Made by a program: the position numbers and the translations under genes. Positions 35,032-43,765 of a DNA stretch of 64,000 bases are shown here, in pieces. Position 1 is the stretch's first letter; each line of letters opens with the position of its first letter. A model generated the notes under the pieces. It did not search any database and had not been told where the DNA came from. It saw nothing but the letters and a program-made list of their open reading frames with translations. Origin of the DNA: Desulfosediminicola ganghwensis (GTDB lineage: Bacteria; Desulfobacterota; Desulfobulbia; Desulfobulbales; Desulfocapsaceae); assembly GCF_005116675.2 (NCBI RefSeq), contig NZ_CP050699.1, positions 4,831,001-4,895,000 on the forward strand, read 5' to 3'.

Positions 35032-35913
35032 TTATTCTATATTCTGAACCTGTTCACGCATCTTCTCAAGCTCACTCTTCAAATCGACGGTATGATGCGC
35101 AACAGCCGCGTCGTTGATTTTTGAAGCGATGGTGTTCACCTCGCGCAGAAACTCCTGGATAAGAAAGTCAAGCTTTCTGCCAACAGCCCCACCGTCTCCG
35201 ATAAAGGCTGAAAATTGCTGAATATGACTTCTCAAACGAACAATTTCCTCTGTCACATCTGTCTTATCAGCAAGCATGGCAACCTCCTGAGCGAGCCGCA
35301 TCGGTTCCATCTCAGTATTGTCCAGAAGCTTTTCAAGTCGCTCTTTCAGGTTATTCTCACGCTGCTGAACCAGTTGCGGCACAGACTGATCAATGGTGCT
35401 GATCGTGACGCCAAAGTTGGTGAGCCGTCCCTGCAGATCAGCTGCGAGCGCCTGACCCTCCTGGCTTCTCATCAAGGTACAATTCTCAAGCCCATCGACT
35501 AATGCCTGTTCGATATATGGCCAGATCGTCTCGAGATCTTCTTCCTTTTGTTCGCGAACGATAACATCCGGATACGAAGAAAGCTGAACGAGTGTAATGT
35601 CGCTATCAAGTCCGAACTCGTCGGCAAGCTGAACCAGTACCTGATGGTAATTTCGAGCAATCTCAAGGTTGGCTGACACGTGCTGCAGATCAGAAAAATC
35701 ACCACTGACGGACAGTACCAGATCAACCCGACCACGCTGGTGATATTCAGAGACTTTTTTCCTGATGCGCTCTTCAATGCCTGCATAACCCCGGGGGAGT
35801 TTGGTCTTCAGATCGAGAAATCTATTATTTACGCAACGAATCTCAACAGTCCAGATCCTGCCCCCGTGCTCACTCTCGCCCCGGCCAAAACCGGTCATGC
35901 TCCGAACAGCCAT
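35032..35913 (-). CDS. yicC: YicC-family endoribonuclease
   Basis: A 293-residue YicC protein. It begins with the hallmark RSMTGFGRGE and WTVEIRCVNNRFLDLKTKLP, and ends with the DUF1732-type segment GRKLDFLIQEFLREVNTIASK. YicC has been linked to RNA turnover in Enterobacteria. AAGGT lies five bases before the ATG. It leads the leftward operon with remA, gmk and rlmB. Confidence 0.94.
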   Translation of the reverse strand: MAVRSMTGFGRGESEHGGRIWTVEIRCVNNRFLDLKTKLPRGYAGIEERIRKKVSEYHQRGRVDLVLSVSGDFSDLQHVSANLEIARNYHQVLVQLADEFGLDSDITLVQLSSYPDVIVREQKEEDLETIWPYIEQALVDGLENCTLMRSQEGQALAADLQGRLTNFGVTISTIDQSVPQLVQQRENNLKERLEKLLDNTEMEPMRLAQEVAMLADKTDVTEEIVRLRSHIQQFSAFIGDGGAVGRKLDFLIQEFLREVNTIASKINDAAVAHHTVDLKSELEKMREQVQNIE

Positions 35914-36346
35914 ACTTTACCTTTTTTGAAATTTACCTGATTTTATTCAGGGAGCGCCAAAAGTGGCACTGTTATAATTGTACCCTATCGGCACCCTGGA
36001 CCTTGTTACCTATGAACACTAAGCACTGAATAAAAAAGTAGTTCCCTGCTAACCACATACATCAAAGCTGACTTAGGTGGTTTTCACAAAATGTTCAACA
36101 AACATCAGCCTATGCATGTGCAATTTTCCTCAGAGTATTGCCTGCAGGCTCAAGTCATTATTTCTTACGGACTACTAAATCATCTGGATCGTCCCGCCTG
36201 AACAGATGATAGGATTAGACTCATTTTCCTGAACCTTATCAGGGTTATTGTTTATACAATAAAATAAAAAACGATGCATGGGGGTACCCCGTGCATCGTT
36301 TTTCATAATTGGCGGCAACCCTTGTGCCATGAAATAACTGATAGTG
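35914..36346. other. 433-bp gap between yicC and skp
   Basis: The left part is the yicC promoter region. A terminator sits at the right end (36266-36303). A 36-codon rightward frame in the middle (ATG at about 36090) has no good ribosome binding site and I reject it. No other structure stands out. Confidence 0.45.
36266..36303 (-). terminator. Terminator after skp
   Basis: A 13-bp stem (ACGATGCATGGGG, one G-T pair) with a 2-base centre, flanked by A and T runs so that it has a T tail on the minus strand, just after the skp stop. Confidence 0.85.
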
Positions 36347-36874
36347 TTACTTCGCCATGGCCTTATTCAATTCTTTAACAAGTGCGCCAGTTACATCTGC
36401 ACTTTCGGCAAAGTAAATAGCACCCATTTTGGTGTCAAGAATTATAGTGTAACCATTTTTCTTGCCAAAATCATTCACAACACCTTCGAGCGCCTTAAGA
36501 ATTGGCTCAAACTCTCTTTCCTGCAGTTGTTTCAGCTCGAAGTTGGCGTCGTCGTTCTTTTCCTGCAACTCGCGCTGCATTTTCTGGAAATCACGAGATT
36601 TTGAAGCCTTTTTTTCTTCGCTCCAGGCAGAACCTTTTTTAGCTATTTCCTGACGAAGAGCGACGAGTTCCTGCTGTTCAACATCGAACTTGGATTTCAG
36701 ATCGCCCATTTTGGCTTCGAACTTCTTCTTGGCTGCTTTACCGGCATCAGAGAGAGCAATAATCTTCTGAATGTTCATTACTCCTACTTTTACCTCGGCA
36801 AACGCCTGGCCGGTTCCTGCAAAGGCAAAAGCACAGAGAAGAGAGACGGTTACGACAAACTTTTTAAGATTCAT
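36347..36874 (-). CDS. skp: OmpH/Skp-family periplasmic chaperone
   Basis: A 175-residue Skp/OmpH protein: a signal peptide (KKFVVTVSLLCAFAFAGTGQAFA, cleaved near residue 27), the short beta segment VGVMNIQKII, a long charged coiled coil (about 45-135), and the closing strand EFEPILKALEGVV...YTIILDTKMGAIYF. Skp keeps outer-membrane proteins soluble in the periplasm. GGGGAAGG precedes the ATG closely. No bamA or lpxD is adjacent, unlike the usual context. Confidence 0.9.
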   Translation of the reverse strand: MNLKKFVVTVSLLCAFAFAGTGQAFAEVKVGVMNIQKIIALSDAGKAAKKKFEAKMGDLKSKFDVEQQELVALRQEIAKKGSAWSEEKKASKSRDFQKMQRELQEKNDDANFELKQLQEREFEPILKALEGVVNDFGKKNGYTIILDTKMGAIYFAESADVTGALVKELNKAMAK

Positions 36875-36934
36875 TACCTTCCCCGGGTAGACCGGGAAGC
36901 CCTGGCACTGGCTTCCCGATTAATTTATCAATAG

Positions 36935-37453
36935 TTACTCTACAATAACAAAGTCATCACGACGATTCTGGGCCCAAGAGAGCTCATCCTGACCCTGAAG
37001 GAGAATACGCTCCTCACCATAACTGATGGTGGACATACGCTGCTCTTCAATACCGAGGTTCATGAGGTATTTCTTTGCACCCAGAGCACGACGCTCACCA
37101 AGAGCCATGTTATATTCTTTGGTGCCGCGTGGATCGGTGTTACCCTCGATACGAATGGTGGTATCGGCACTTTCTTTCAAGAAATCAGCGTTTACCTGAA
37201 TACGCGAAACCTGATCCCCACGGATATCAGAAGAATCGAACTCAAAATACACAGGCAGCATTGGTGCGCTGGTGCGCCCCTCACTGATTGTGATTGCTGG
37301 CTTTTCGGTTACCAGAGGCTCCTCGACGCCCATCGCATCGCCGGCATCTGCCTTCATTTCAGTATCTGTGGCTGATTTGGAACCACAACCTGCAAGCGTA
37401 AGTACAGATACACACAATAATGCAGGCAATACCGCCCGAACATTTCCTATCAT
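36935..37453 (-). CDS. pal: Peptidoglycan-associated lipoprotein (OmpA family)
   Basis: A 172-residue lipoprotein: signal peptide with lipobox LTLAGC (Cys at 23), a linker of about 45 residues, and an OmpA-type peptidoglycan-binding domain: YFEFDSSDIR at about 70, then RIEGNTDPRGTKEYNMALGERRA. In canonical Pal proteins the motif reads GHTDERGTPEYN; here histidine is replaced by asparagine (EGNTDPRG), a common change. GGAGG stands nine bases before the ATG. tolB and tolQRA are not in the window. Confidence 0.9.
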   Translation of the reverse strand: MIGNVRAVLPALLCVSVLTLAGCGSKSATDTEMKADAGDAMGVEEPLVTEKPAITISEGRTSAPMLPVYFEFDSSDIRGDQVSRIQVNADFLKESADTTIRIEGNTDPRGTKEYNMALGERRALGAKKYLMNLGIEEQRMSTISYGEERILLQGQDELSWAQNRRDDFVIVE

Positions 37454-37779
37454 AACCAGAACCTCCTAGAATTTCTGTATGGTTTGTTTACATGCTGGCA
37501 GACACCTGGGATAATGTCCTAACAATGAGTTACACTTATAACCCACGGTCAACTATCAACCAAGAGAATATATAAAGGAAAGGCTACTAAATTCAAGGAA
37601 TATTTTTCATCTCAAGGCTTTTAGCACCTTTTTCAAGATCTGAATTTCCCGCAATATTTGACAGCCGCTGCTTCACTGCATCATTATTAAAAAAACGTTA
37701 CATTCCATGTCAATAACTGTCTCCAGGAGATTTTTTACTGAATAGCTCCATTTCAACTCATTTTTTTCACACCAAGACG
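37454..37779. other. 326-bp divergent gap between pal and the phosphorylase gene
   Basis: AT-rich towards the right. It must hold the pal promoter and the alpha-glucan phosphorylase promoter, but I saw no clear consensus pair and no strong hairpin or repeat. Confidence 0.4.
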
Positions 37780-39987
37780 ATGTCAAACATTAGAGATTCT
37801 TTAAATACTTTTTTGGTCCATCACAAATTCGGTAACTTTGTGGGGATGAGCCAGAGACATTTTGAGAAAGTGTGGAATAGGCTCACCGATAAAAAAAATG
37901 ATGTCATCGTATATATAACCATGGAGATTGGTGCAGATCCGGACGTTTATGACCCGGTTAGAGCATTGCTCGAATCGAGACAACTCCTGCCGCATACACC
38001 TGACACTGATCCCCTGAAAGATCCACTATTCCAACGCTACGCCAGAGATACCAGCAAAATACCAACCTATAGCGGTGGTCTTGGTGTACTCGCAGGCGAT
38101 ACTTTAAAAAGTTTTGCTGATTGCCACCTTCCCGCTGTTGCCATCAGCCTGTTGTACAAACAAGGATATTTCAACCAGGTCGTCGACTCCCAACTCGGCC
38201 AGATTTCCTGCGGTGTTAAATGGTCGCCCGAAACCACTCCCGGTCTTTACCTACTTCATGACCCAATGGAAAAGGATCAACCTCTTACCATTGAGTTACC
38301 TTTTTTTTCGAGAGATCTTAATGATCACAACAAGGAACATCTGATCTTTGCCCAGATCTGGGTCAAACTCGAATTCAGTCAGAATTGTGATTATTTTGTG
38401 CCGGAATTCCTGCTCGATTTTGCAGTCGATGCCAATCCGCCAATCATCCGGAATGCTGCTGCACAGCTCTACAACGCAGAGTCATCTCTCACCAAAGCTA
38501 TTCAACGGAGAATCCTCGGAATGGGCATCCTGCCGACCCTCAGGAAAATTGGAATCAGCCCAGCAACGTTTCATCTGAACGAACAGCATGGAGTAGTAGT
38601 GGCCATGCAGCTGATTGCTGAGGAGCTACACAATACCCAGTTACGAAACGGAAAATCAGCTGTAACCAGAAAAGAAATCATGATGGCTGCAGAAAAAGTG
38701 GCCAGCAGGCTTGTTTACACTATCCACACTCCTGTGGTTGCCGGACATGACCGATTCGATAAAATGCTCTACAAGGGTATATGCAGTACTACCTGCAGCG
38801 AAATCCTCGATGTCCTTGCTCACGACAAAGATCACCCTGGTCAATATAACTTTACCGCCATGGCCATGCGTGTTAACCGCTCTGCGAACAGTGTCAGCAG
38901 GCTACACCGCGATGTAACGCACAAACAGTTCCCTGATTTCACACAAAAAATATCTGCTATTACCAATGGTGTCCACCACCTCACCTGGATCAGCGCAGCC
39001 AGGGCTGACGTCTTTGACAAGTTCGAAGTATTAAAAGGATGGCGCGAAAACCCTGGCGTCTTTACTGAAGTAGCTCAACTTGACCAGGATGTATCTTTTC
39101 AGCAATCGCTGCTTGAGGCCTGGCGTCAGGATAACCGGTCTCTGATAAAGCACGTTAATGAGATGCTCCAATTGCATCGCAGACAAACAGTGGAAACCTG
39201 GATCGATCCGCCTAACTATTTATCAACCATACTTCACAGAGAGGTTCTTCTTGAGCCGGATATGTTAACATTCGGTTTTGCGCGCCGATTTTCAACATAT
39301 AAGCGGGCAGATCTGATTTTTTATGACATAGATCGTCTCTGCAACATTATCGCCAAATACGGTAAACCTGTTTACTTTCTCTTTGCAGGAAAGGCCCACC
39401 CTGCAGACGAACCAGGCAAGCACGTGCTTATCGACCTGCTCAAGCGCCAGCAGGAGTTGCTGGAAAAAAGCGGCAACCTCGCCAAGCTGATTTTTATTCC
39501 GGGCTATGACATGTCCATTGCCAAAATCCTTGTTTCCGGTGTGCATTGTTGGCTCAACTGCCCTAAACGCCCACTGGAAGCTTCCGGCACCAGCGGCATG
39601 AAAGCAGCCATGAATGGTGTGCCAAACGTTTCAATCATGGACGGATGGTGGGTTGAAGGTTACCATAATGGTCTGACAGGTTGGAAATTCGGACGTGAAG
39701 GTGAGATTAATCTGGATAGTCTGAGCGAAAAGAGGGAAACTCTTTTGTATCAGGAAGACTCCAACTCCTTTTACAAATTGCTTCCTTCTCTGATCAACGA
39801 TTTTTACAAATCAGAAAATTCTGAGGTCTTTTTACGGAAAGGGATCGAAAACCTAAAGAGAAATATACCAATTTTCAATACCCATCGGATGGCTGCAGAG
39901 TATCTGCAGCGGTACCATCTCAATCTGCCTGATGAACAAATTGCGAAAATGGATGGGTATGCCAAACTTTACAGTAGTGATATTTAA
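37780..39987 (+). CDS. glgP: Alpha-glucan family phosphorylase
   Basis: A 735-residue glycogen/maltodextrin phosphorylase of the shorter bacterial-archaeal class. Visible motifs: YITMEIGADP at the start, IPTYSGGLGVLAGDTLKS, FHLNEQHGVV, ARRFSTYKRADLIF, and the pyridoxal-phosphate site EASGTSGMKAAMNGVPNV with its lysine, followed by DGWWVEGYH. It releases glucose 1-phosphate from stored polysaccharide, so the organism likely stores glycogen. Two genes of unknown role follow on the same strand. Confidence 0.93.
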   Translation: MSNIRDSLNTFLVHHKFGNFVGMSQRHFEKVWNRLTDKKNDVIVYITMEIGADPDVYDPVRALLESRQLLPHTPDTDPLKDPLFQRYARDTSKIPTYSGGLGVLAGDTLKSFADCHLPAVAISLLYKQGYFNQVVDSQLGQISCGVKWSPETTPGLYLLHDPMEKDQPLTIELPFFSRDLNDHNKEHLIFAQIWVKLEFSQNCDYFVPEFLLDFAVDANPPIIRNAAAQLYNAESSLTKAIQRRILGMGILPTLRKIGISPATFHLNEQHGVVVAMQLIAEELHNTQLRNGKSAVTRKEIMMAAEKVASRLVYTIHTPVVAGHDRFDKMLYKGICSTTCSEILDVLAHDKDHPGQYNFTAMAMRVNRSANSVSRLHRDVTHKQFPDFTQKISAITNGVHHLTWISAARADVFDKFEVLKGWRENPGVFTEVAQLDQDVSFQQSLLEAWRQDNRSLIKHVNEMLQLHRRQTVETWIDPPNYLSTILHREVLLEPDMLTFGFARRFSTYKRADLIFYDIDRLCNIIAKYGKPVYFLFAGKAHPADEPGKHVLIDLLKRQQELLEKSGNLAKLIFIPGYDMSIAKILVSGVHCWLNCPKRPLEASGTSGMKAAMNGVPNVSIMDGWWVEGYHNGLTGWKFGREGEINLDSLSEKRETLLYQEDSNSFYKLLPSLINDFYKSENSEVFLRKGIENLKRNIPIFNTHRMAAEYLQRYHLNLPDEQIAKMDGYAKLYSSDI

Positions 39988-40080
39988 AATTTCGGTTTAT
40001 ATAGCGGGTTGTAGTGAACAGACAATCCAAAATCTACGATAAAACCCGCCTGGCGGGCCGACATCCTCCGGGAGGTATAG

Positions 40081-40506
40081 ATGGCTAAAGTAAGTGTTAG
40101 TGCTAACAGATCTACAGACAAAACTATTCGTGCAATTGACCGCAAACGCGAGCGTGAGCGGAGAAAGATGTTCCGGACTGCGAAAGAGCATGCCGAACCC
40201 TTAACTGTCAGGCTGGTTCAACGCCTCATTGATCGCGAGGTTATCGAGTGCAGTGCCGTCGCCAATATTCAGAAATCGATAGAAGACCAGTTGCAGAAGC
40301 TGCCTCACCTCGATGATTTTGACCTGCAGATGAAAATTGCACCTTTGCGCACCCTGGTTCAGGACCCCAATATCGTCAGCCTCTATTTGACCCAGTATGT
40401 TGTTGAAGACCTCATCAATCATCCTGATATTTTAGATGTATTTGGAGATGATCTTGATATTTATCGCGCTATAGATTCAGTCATGCGAGTACTCAGACCA
40501 CAGTGA
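40081..40506 (+). CDS. Unknown protein, 141 residues, coupled to a radical SAM gene
   Basis: I do not recognise a family. The N-terminal 40 residues are very basic (IRAIDRKRERERRKMFRTAKE), the remainder is alpha-helical and acidic (IEDQLQKLPHLDDFDLQMKI, VVEDLINHPDILDVFGDDLD). GGAGG stands five bases before the ATG and is part of CCTCCGGGAGG, which could fold back and hide it. Its stop overlaps the GTG start of the next gene by four bases, so the two are translated together. This suggests a small partner or substrate of the radical SAM protein. Confidence 0.8.
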   Translation: MAKVSVSANRSTDKTIRAIDRKRERERRKMFRTAKEHAEPLTVRLVQRLIDREVIECSAVANIQKSIEDQLQKLPHLDDFDLQMKIAPLRTLVQDPNIVSLYLTQYVVEDLINHPDILDVFGDDLDIYRAIDSVMRVLRPQ

Positions 40507-41807
40507 TTCATCCAACTGAAATACCTTCTCTGGTCATCGCGGATGATCAGGGAACTATCACAGATTTTCCGGACCTGCAGATGTGCGGCAGCGCCGCTGG
40601 AGAATTTGTGCGTCCAGAACTGGATGACCTCATTCCCCTGCCTGAAGGCAGCGAACTTTTCGCTCTGCCAATGAGGCTTCCGGTTGGCTGCGACCCTGAC
40701 AGTGGTGAACCGCTGCTCCTTGAGGAAGACCCCTTCGAACCCGGCCGTGATATTCAGGCTGTTGCCGCATTCATGTCACCGGCTCACACCAGTGCGCTGA
40801 GCAGCGCTTTTCAGACGAAGAAAGGTGCTCCCACTCTCCCGCTCTTTGCCTACACTGCCGTTGGTTGGTTTAACAACCAGTTCTGGGTGCCTGCTTTTCG
40901 CAGCGACTCCGATATCCGGCAGGACTGCGATCAGTACAAGCAGGAAACAGTCAACCGCAAAACCAAAGCAGTTCTTAAAGCGAATGCAAATAACAGATTG
41001 ATCCAGCATCTGGGCAAATGCTGTCTCACCTATGGTTGCCCTGCAGCAAGAAATTATTTTCTCGGGCGCTGGGAAGCACCTCTACCTACATCGCCTGAAT
41101 GTAATGCCCGTTGTGTAGGTTGTATATCGTTGCAGGAATCGGGTTGCTGCCCTTCAACCCAGGATCGAATAGCTTTTGTTCCGACTCCGCATGAAATTTG
41201 CCAGATGGCAGTCGCTCATCTTAATACAGCAGAAAGGGCTATTGTCAGTTTCGGCCAGGGATGTGAGGGAGAGCCACTGCTGCAGGCCAGTACCATCGAA
41301 AAGGCAATAGGCCTTATCCGCCAAAAAACATCCAAGGGTACAGTCAACCTAAACTCCAATGCCAGCTTGCCCGATAAAGTAGAAAACCTCGCTCGAGCGG
41401 GTCTTGACTCGCTCCGGGTCAGCTTGAATTCAGTTCAGGAAGACCGTTATCTCAGATACTATCGCCCCAAAGGATATTGCTTCGATGACGTGAAAAAATC
41501 GATAGCAGTAATGAAATCTCACGGTAAATTCGTCTCACTGAATTACTTCATCCTGCCGGGATTTACCGACTCTCCTCAGGAGTTTGATAGTTTATGTAGC
41601 TTTGTTGAAGAGTTGTCCCCTGACTTTATTCAACTGAGAAACCTCAACATGGATCCCGAGTGGTACCTGAAAACAATTGATTTTCAGCCGACCGAAAAAG
41701 CACTGGGTGTTCGCAATTGGCTCAGCTTGCTTAAAGAGGAATGTCCCACATTGAAATTTGGCTATTTTAACCCTCCTTTAGCCAACGGCTTCACAATTAA
41801 ACCCTGA
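40503..41807 (+). CDS. Radical SAM protein with a distinctive N-terminal region
   Basis: A 434-residue protein. The radical SAM cluster motif is CNARCVGC (Cx3Cx2C) near residue 199; about 190 residues precede it, including LPVGCDPDSGEPLLL and FAYTAVGWFNNQFWVPA, which belong to no domain I can name. A second cysteine-rich stretch, CCLTYGCP, lies just before the motif, and ESGCCPS after. The barrel follows with VSFGQGCEGEPLLQ and FILPGFTDSPQEF. There is no auxiliary-cluster tail. The start is a GTG overlapping the upstream stop. Substrate unknown; the upstream protein is the natural candidate partner. Confidence 0.85.
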   Translation: MIHPTEIPSLVIADDQGTITDFPDLQMCGSAAGEFVRPELDDLIPLPEGSELFALPMRLPVGCDPDSGEPLLLEEDPFEPGRDIQAVAAFMSPAHTSALSSAFQTKKGAPTLPLFAYTAVGWFNNQFWVPAFRSDSDIRQDCDQYKQETVNRKTKAVLKANANNRLIQHLGKCCLTYGCPAARNYFLGRWEAPLPTSPECNARCVGCISLQESGCCPSTQDRIAFVPTPHEICQMAVAHLNTAERAIVSFGQGCEGEPLLQASTIEKAIGLIRQKTSKGTVNLNSNASLPDKVENLARAGLDSLRVSLNSVQEDRYLRYYRPKGYCFDDVKKSIAVMKSHGKFVSLNYFILPGFTDSPQEFDSLCSFVEELSPDFIQLRNLNMDPEWYLKTIDFQPTEKALGVRNWLSLLKEECPTLKFGYFNPPLANGFTIKP

Positions 41808-41873
41808 ATTTCATTCCCCACGCCGGCCAAAAGTACCACAACGTGTAACTTATTATCCCTGTGGACTTTTTCA

Positions 41874-41901
41874 TTGATATTTTTTCATTTTGATATACAA
41901 T
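41874..41901 (+). promoter_or_regulatory. Promoter of the Fur-family gene
   Basis: TTGATA and TACAAT with 16 bases between, about 50 bases before the start of the Fur-family gene. An inverted repeat lies immediately downstream. Confidence 0.5.
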
Positions 41902-41907
41902 GTCAGC

Positions 41908-41922
41908 TAATAACATTTATTA
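41908..41922. promoter_or_regulatory. Candidate Fur/PerR-type operator
   Basis: TAATAA-CAT-TTATTA is a 6-3-6 dyad at the expected transcription start of the Fur-family gene. It resembles AT-rich Fur/PerR sites and would fit autorepression. The AT content weakens the case. Confidence 0.35.
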
Positions 41923-41949
41923 ATACTTAGAATTTAGCGGGATAATGAT

Positions 41950-42351
41950 ATGGAATCTCTACCGAATATGCGACTGACCACTCAGCGCCAGGTTATTCTC
42001 GAAGAACTCGGCAAGGTTACTTCCCACCCGACTGCCAACGAAGTTTATGATATGGTTCGCAAGAGGTTGCCGAGGATTGGCCTTGGCACCGTTTACAGAA
42101 ACCTTGAATTGCTTGCTGACAGCGGAGTAATCCTCAAATTAGAGGTCGGTGGTACCCAGAAGCGTTTCGACGCAACTGTAGATCCTCATTACCACATACG
42201 CTGCGCCAGCTGTGGCAAAGTTGACGATATAGACATCCCCGTCCAGGAACACATCAATGTAGCTGCCATGGAAGCCAGCCAATATGAGGTGATTGGTCAC
42301 CACATCGAATTTTCCGGAGTTTGTGGTACCTGCCGTAAAAATGGCATGTAA
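41950..42351 (+). CDS. Fur-family transcriptional regulator, PerR-like
   Basis: A 133-residue Fur-family repressor. The winged helix holds MRLTTQRQVILEELGKVTSHPTANEVYDMV and RIGLGTVYRNLELLADSGVI, the HPTANEVYDMVR and LGTVYRNL forms being typical of PerR. The dimerisation domain has a zinc site with two CxxC motifs, CASCGKVDDI and CGTCRK, and metal-binding histidines in DPHYHIRC and HHIEFSG. PerR senses peroxide through iron-bound histidine oxidation, Fur senses iron; motif choice favours PerR, without proof. The gene is monocistronic and ends in a terminator. Confidence 0.88.
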   Translation: MESLPNMRLTTQRQVILEELGKVTSHPTANEVYDMVRKRLPRIGLGTVYRNLELLADSGVILKLEVGGTQKRFDATVDPHYHIRCASCGKVDDIDIPVQEHINVAAMEASQYEVIGHHIEFSGVCGTCRKNGM

Positions 42352-42450
42352 CACAGGTTGATAAGCTAAAATCGATTGATGTTACCCTTGTAAGTTCCTG
42401 AAAGGTTCTTCATTTTTCTGAATACGGCAAGTCAGACGCACAAAATAAAA

Positions 42451-42488
42451 AAGGCCGGTTCGCGACAGAGCGAACCGGCCTTTTTTTA
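42451..42488. terminator. Bidirectional terminator between the Fur-family gene and tyrS
   Basis: A 13-bp perfect stem (AAGGCCGGTTCGC) with a 6-base loop, flanked by A run and T run, so that it serves both convergent genes. Confidence 0.92.
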
Positions 42489-42507
42489 TTTCACTTTACA
42501 GTCGGGA

Positions 42508-43719
42508 TTAGACGAACTTCACCATACTGAATCTACGCTTGCCAACCTTCAGCAACACCTCGCCACTTGGTTCAATTGTGCCCTTCATATCGGTGACCTT
42601 CTCGCCATCGATTGATACGGCGTTCTGCTTTATCATCCTGCGGCCGTCTGAAGTTGAGGCAACCAGTTCGGCATCAAGCAGTAACTGAGGGATCCACACC
42701 GGCTCACTGGCTGAAACTTCAACAACTGGAATGTCATCCGGCAGACCACCCTGCTTGAATACCTGCTCAAAGTTCTCTTCCGCAGCAACGGCAGCCTCTT
42801 CACCGTGGTAACGGGCAGTCAGTTCACGGGCAAGCTTCTTCTTCACCTCTTTAGGGTGCAGCTCGCCTTTCTCTATGCCCGCTTGCAAATCTGCAATCTC
42901 AGCTTTTGAAAGATCACTGAGCAACTCATAATAACGGAACATCAACTCGTCGGATATGGAAAGCACCTTGCCGTAGATATCGTTGGCGGGCTCAGTAATG
43001 CCAATGTAATTGCCGAGCGATTTGCTCATCTTGTTTACACCGTCCAGACCTTCCAGCAACGGCATGGTCAATACCACCTGAGGCGCCTGACCACGTGACC
43101 GCTGGAGATCCCGCCCCATAAGTACATTGAACAACTGGTCGGTGCCGCCAAGCTCAACATCCGCTTCCATGGCCACAGAATCATACCCCTGAATCAGGGG
43201 GTACATGAACTCATGAATGGAAATTGGTTTGCCACTATCAAAGCGGGTTCGAAAATCCTCCCGCTCCAACATTCTGGCCACAGTCAACTCAGAAGCGAGC
43301 TTTATCATGTCGTAAGAGCTCAGGCCGCCGAGCCAGGTAGAATTGAATACGACCTCGGTCTTTTCAGGATCAAGAATTTTAAATACCTGCTCCTTGTAAG
43401 ACTCTGCATTATTGGCAACATCTTCAGGGGTAAGCGCCTTACGGGTTTCGGACTTACCTGTCGGGTCACCGATCATACCGGTAAAGTCACCGATCAAAAA
43501 GTATACCTGATGGCCAAGGTCCTGAAAGTGCTTCAGCTTCTGCAACAGCACGGTATGGCCAAGATGCAGATCCGGTGCGGTGGGGTCAAAGCCCGCTTTC
43601 ACTTTCAGCGGCACACCTGTTTCAGCTGATTTCGTGAGCTTTTTTTTCAGCTCCTCCCGGGAGATGAAATCAACGACACCTCGCTCGATAAGTTCTAACT
43701 GTTCCTCAATAGATTGCAT
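42508..43719 (-). CDS. tyrS: Tyrosyl-tRNA synthetase
   Basis: Class I synthetase charging tRNA-Tyr. The 403-residue protein has the HIGH-like [18 protein letters not shown], the KMSKS motif in [14 protein letters not shown], and a C-terminal S4 domain. [14 protein letters not shown] lies before the anticodon-binding part. It belongs to the TyrZ-like branch by its HIGH form. It follows rny on the same strand after about 45 bp, probably cotranscribed, and ends at the shared terminator. Confidence 0.96.
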   Translation of the reverse strand: MQSIEEQLELIERGVVDFISREELKKKLTKSAETGVPLKVKAGFDPTAPDLHLGHTVLLQKLKHFQDLGHQVYFLIGDFTGMIGDPTGKSETRKALTPEDVANNAESYKEQVFKILDPEKTEVVFNSTWLGGLSSYDMIKLASELTVARMLEREDFRTRFDSGKPISIHEFMYPLIQGYDSVAMEADVELGGTDQLFNVLMGRDLQRSRGQAPQVVLTMPLLEGLDGVNKMSKSLGNYIGITEPANDIYGKVLSISDELMFRYYELLSDLSKAEIADLQAGIEKGELHPKEVKKKLARELTARYHGEEAAVAAEENFEQVFKQGGLPDDIPVVEVSASEPVWIPQLLLDAELVASTSDGRRMIKQNAVSIDGEKVTDMKGTIEPSGEVLLKVGKRRFSMVKFV

Positions 43720-43765
43720 TACTGTATTGCCCTATCCTTTCTTATTTACTGACCATTTATTAACT

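Noticed and set aside
36090-36200. 36-codon rightward frame between yicC and skp
   Set aside because: A GGTGG lies too far from the ATG, and the sequence shows no membrane helix, motif or coupling to a neighbour.
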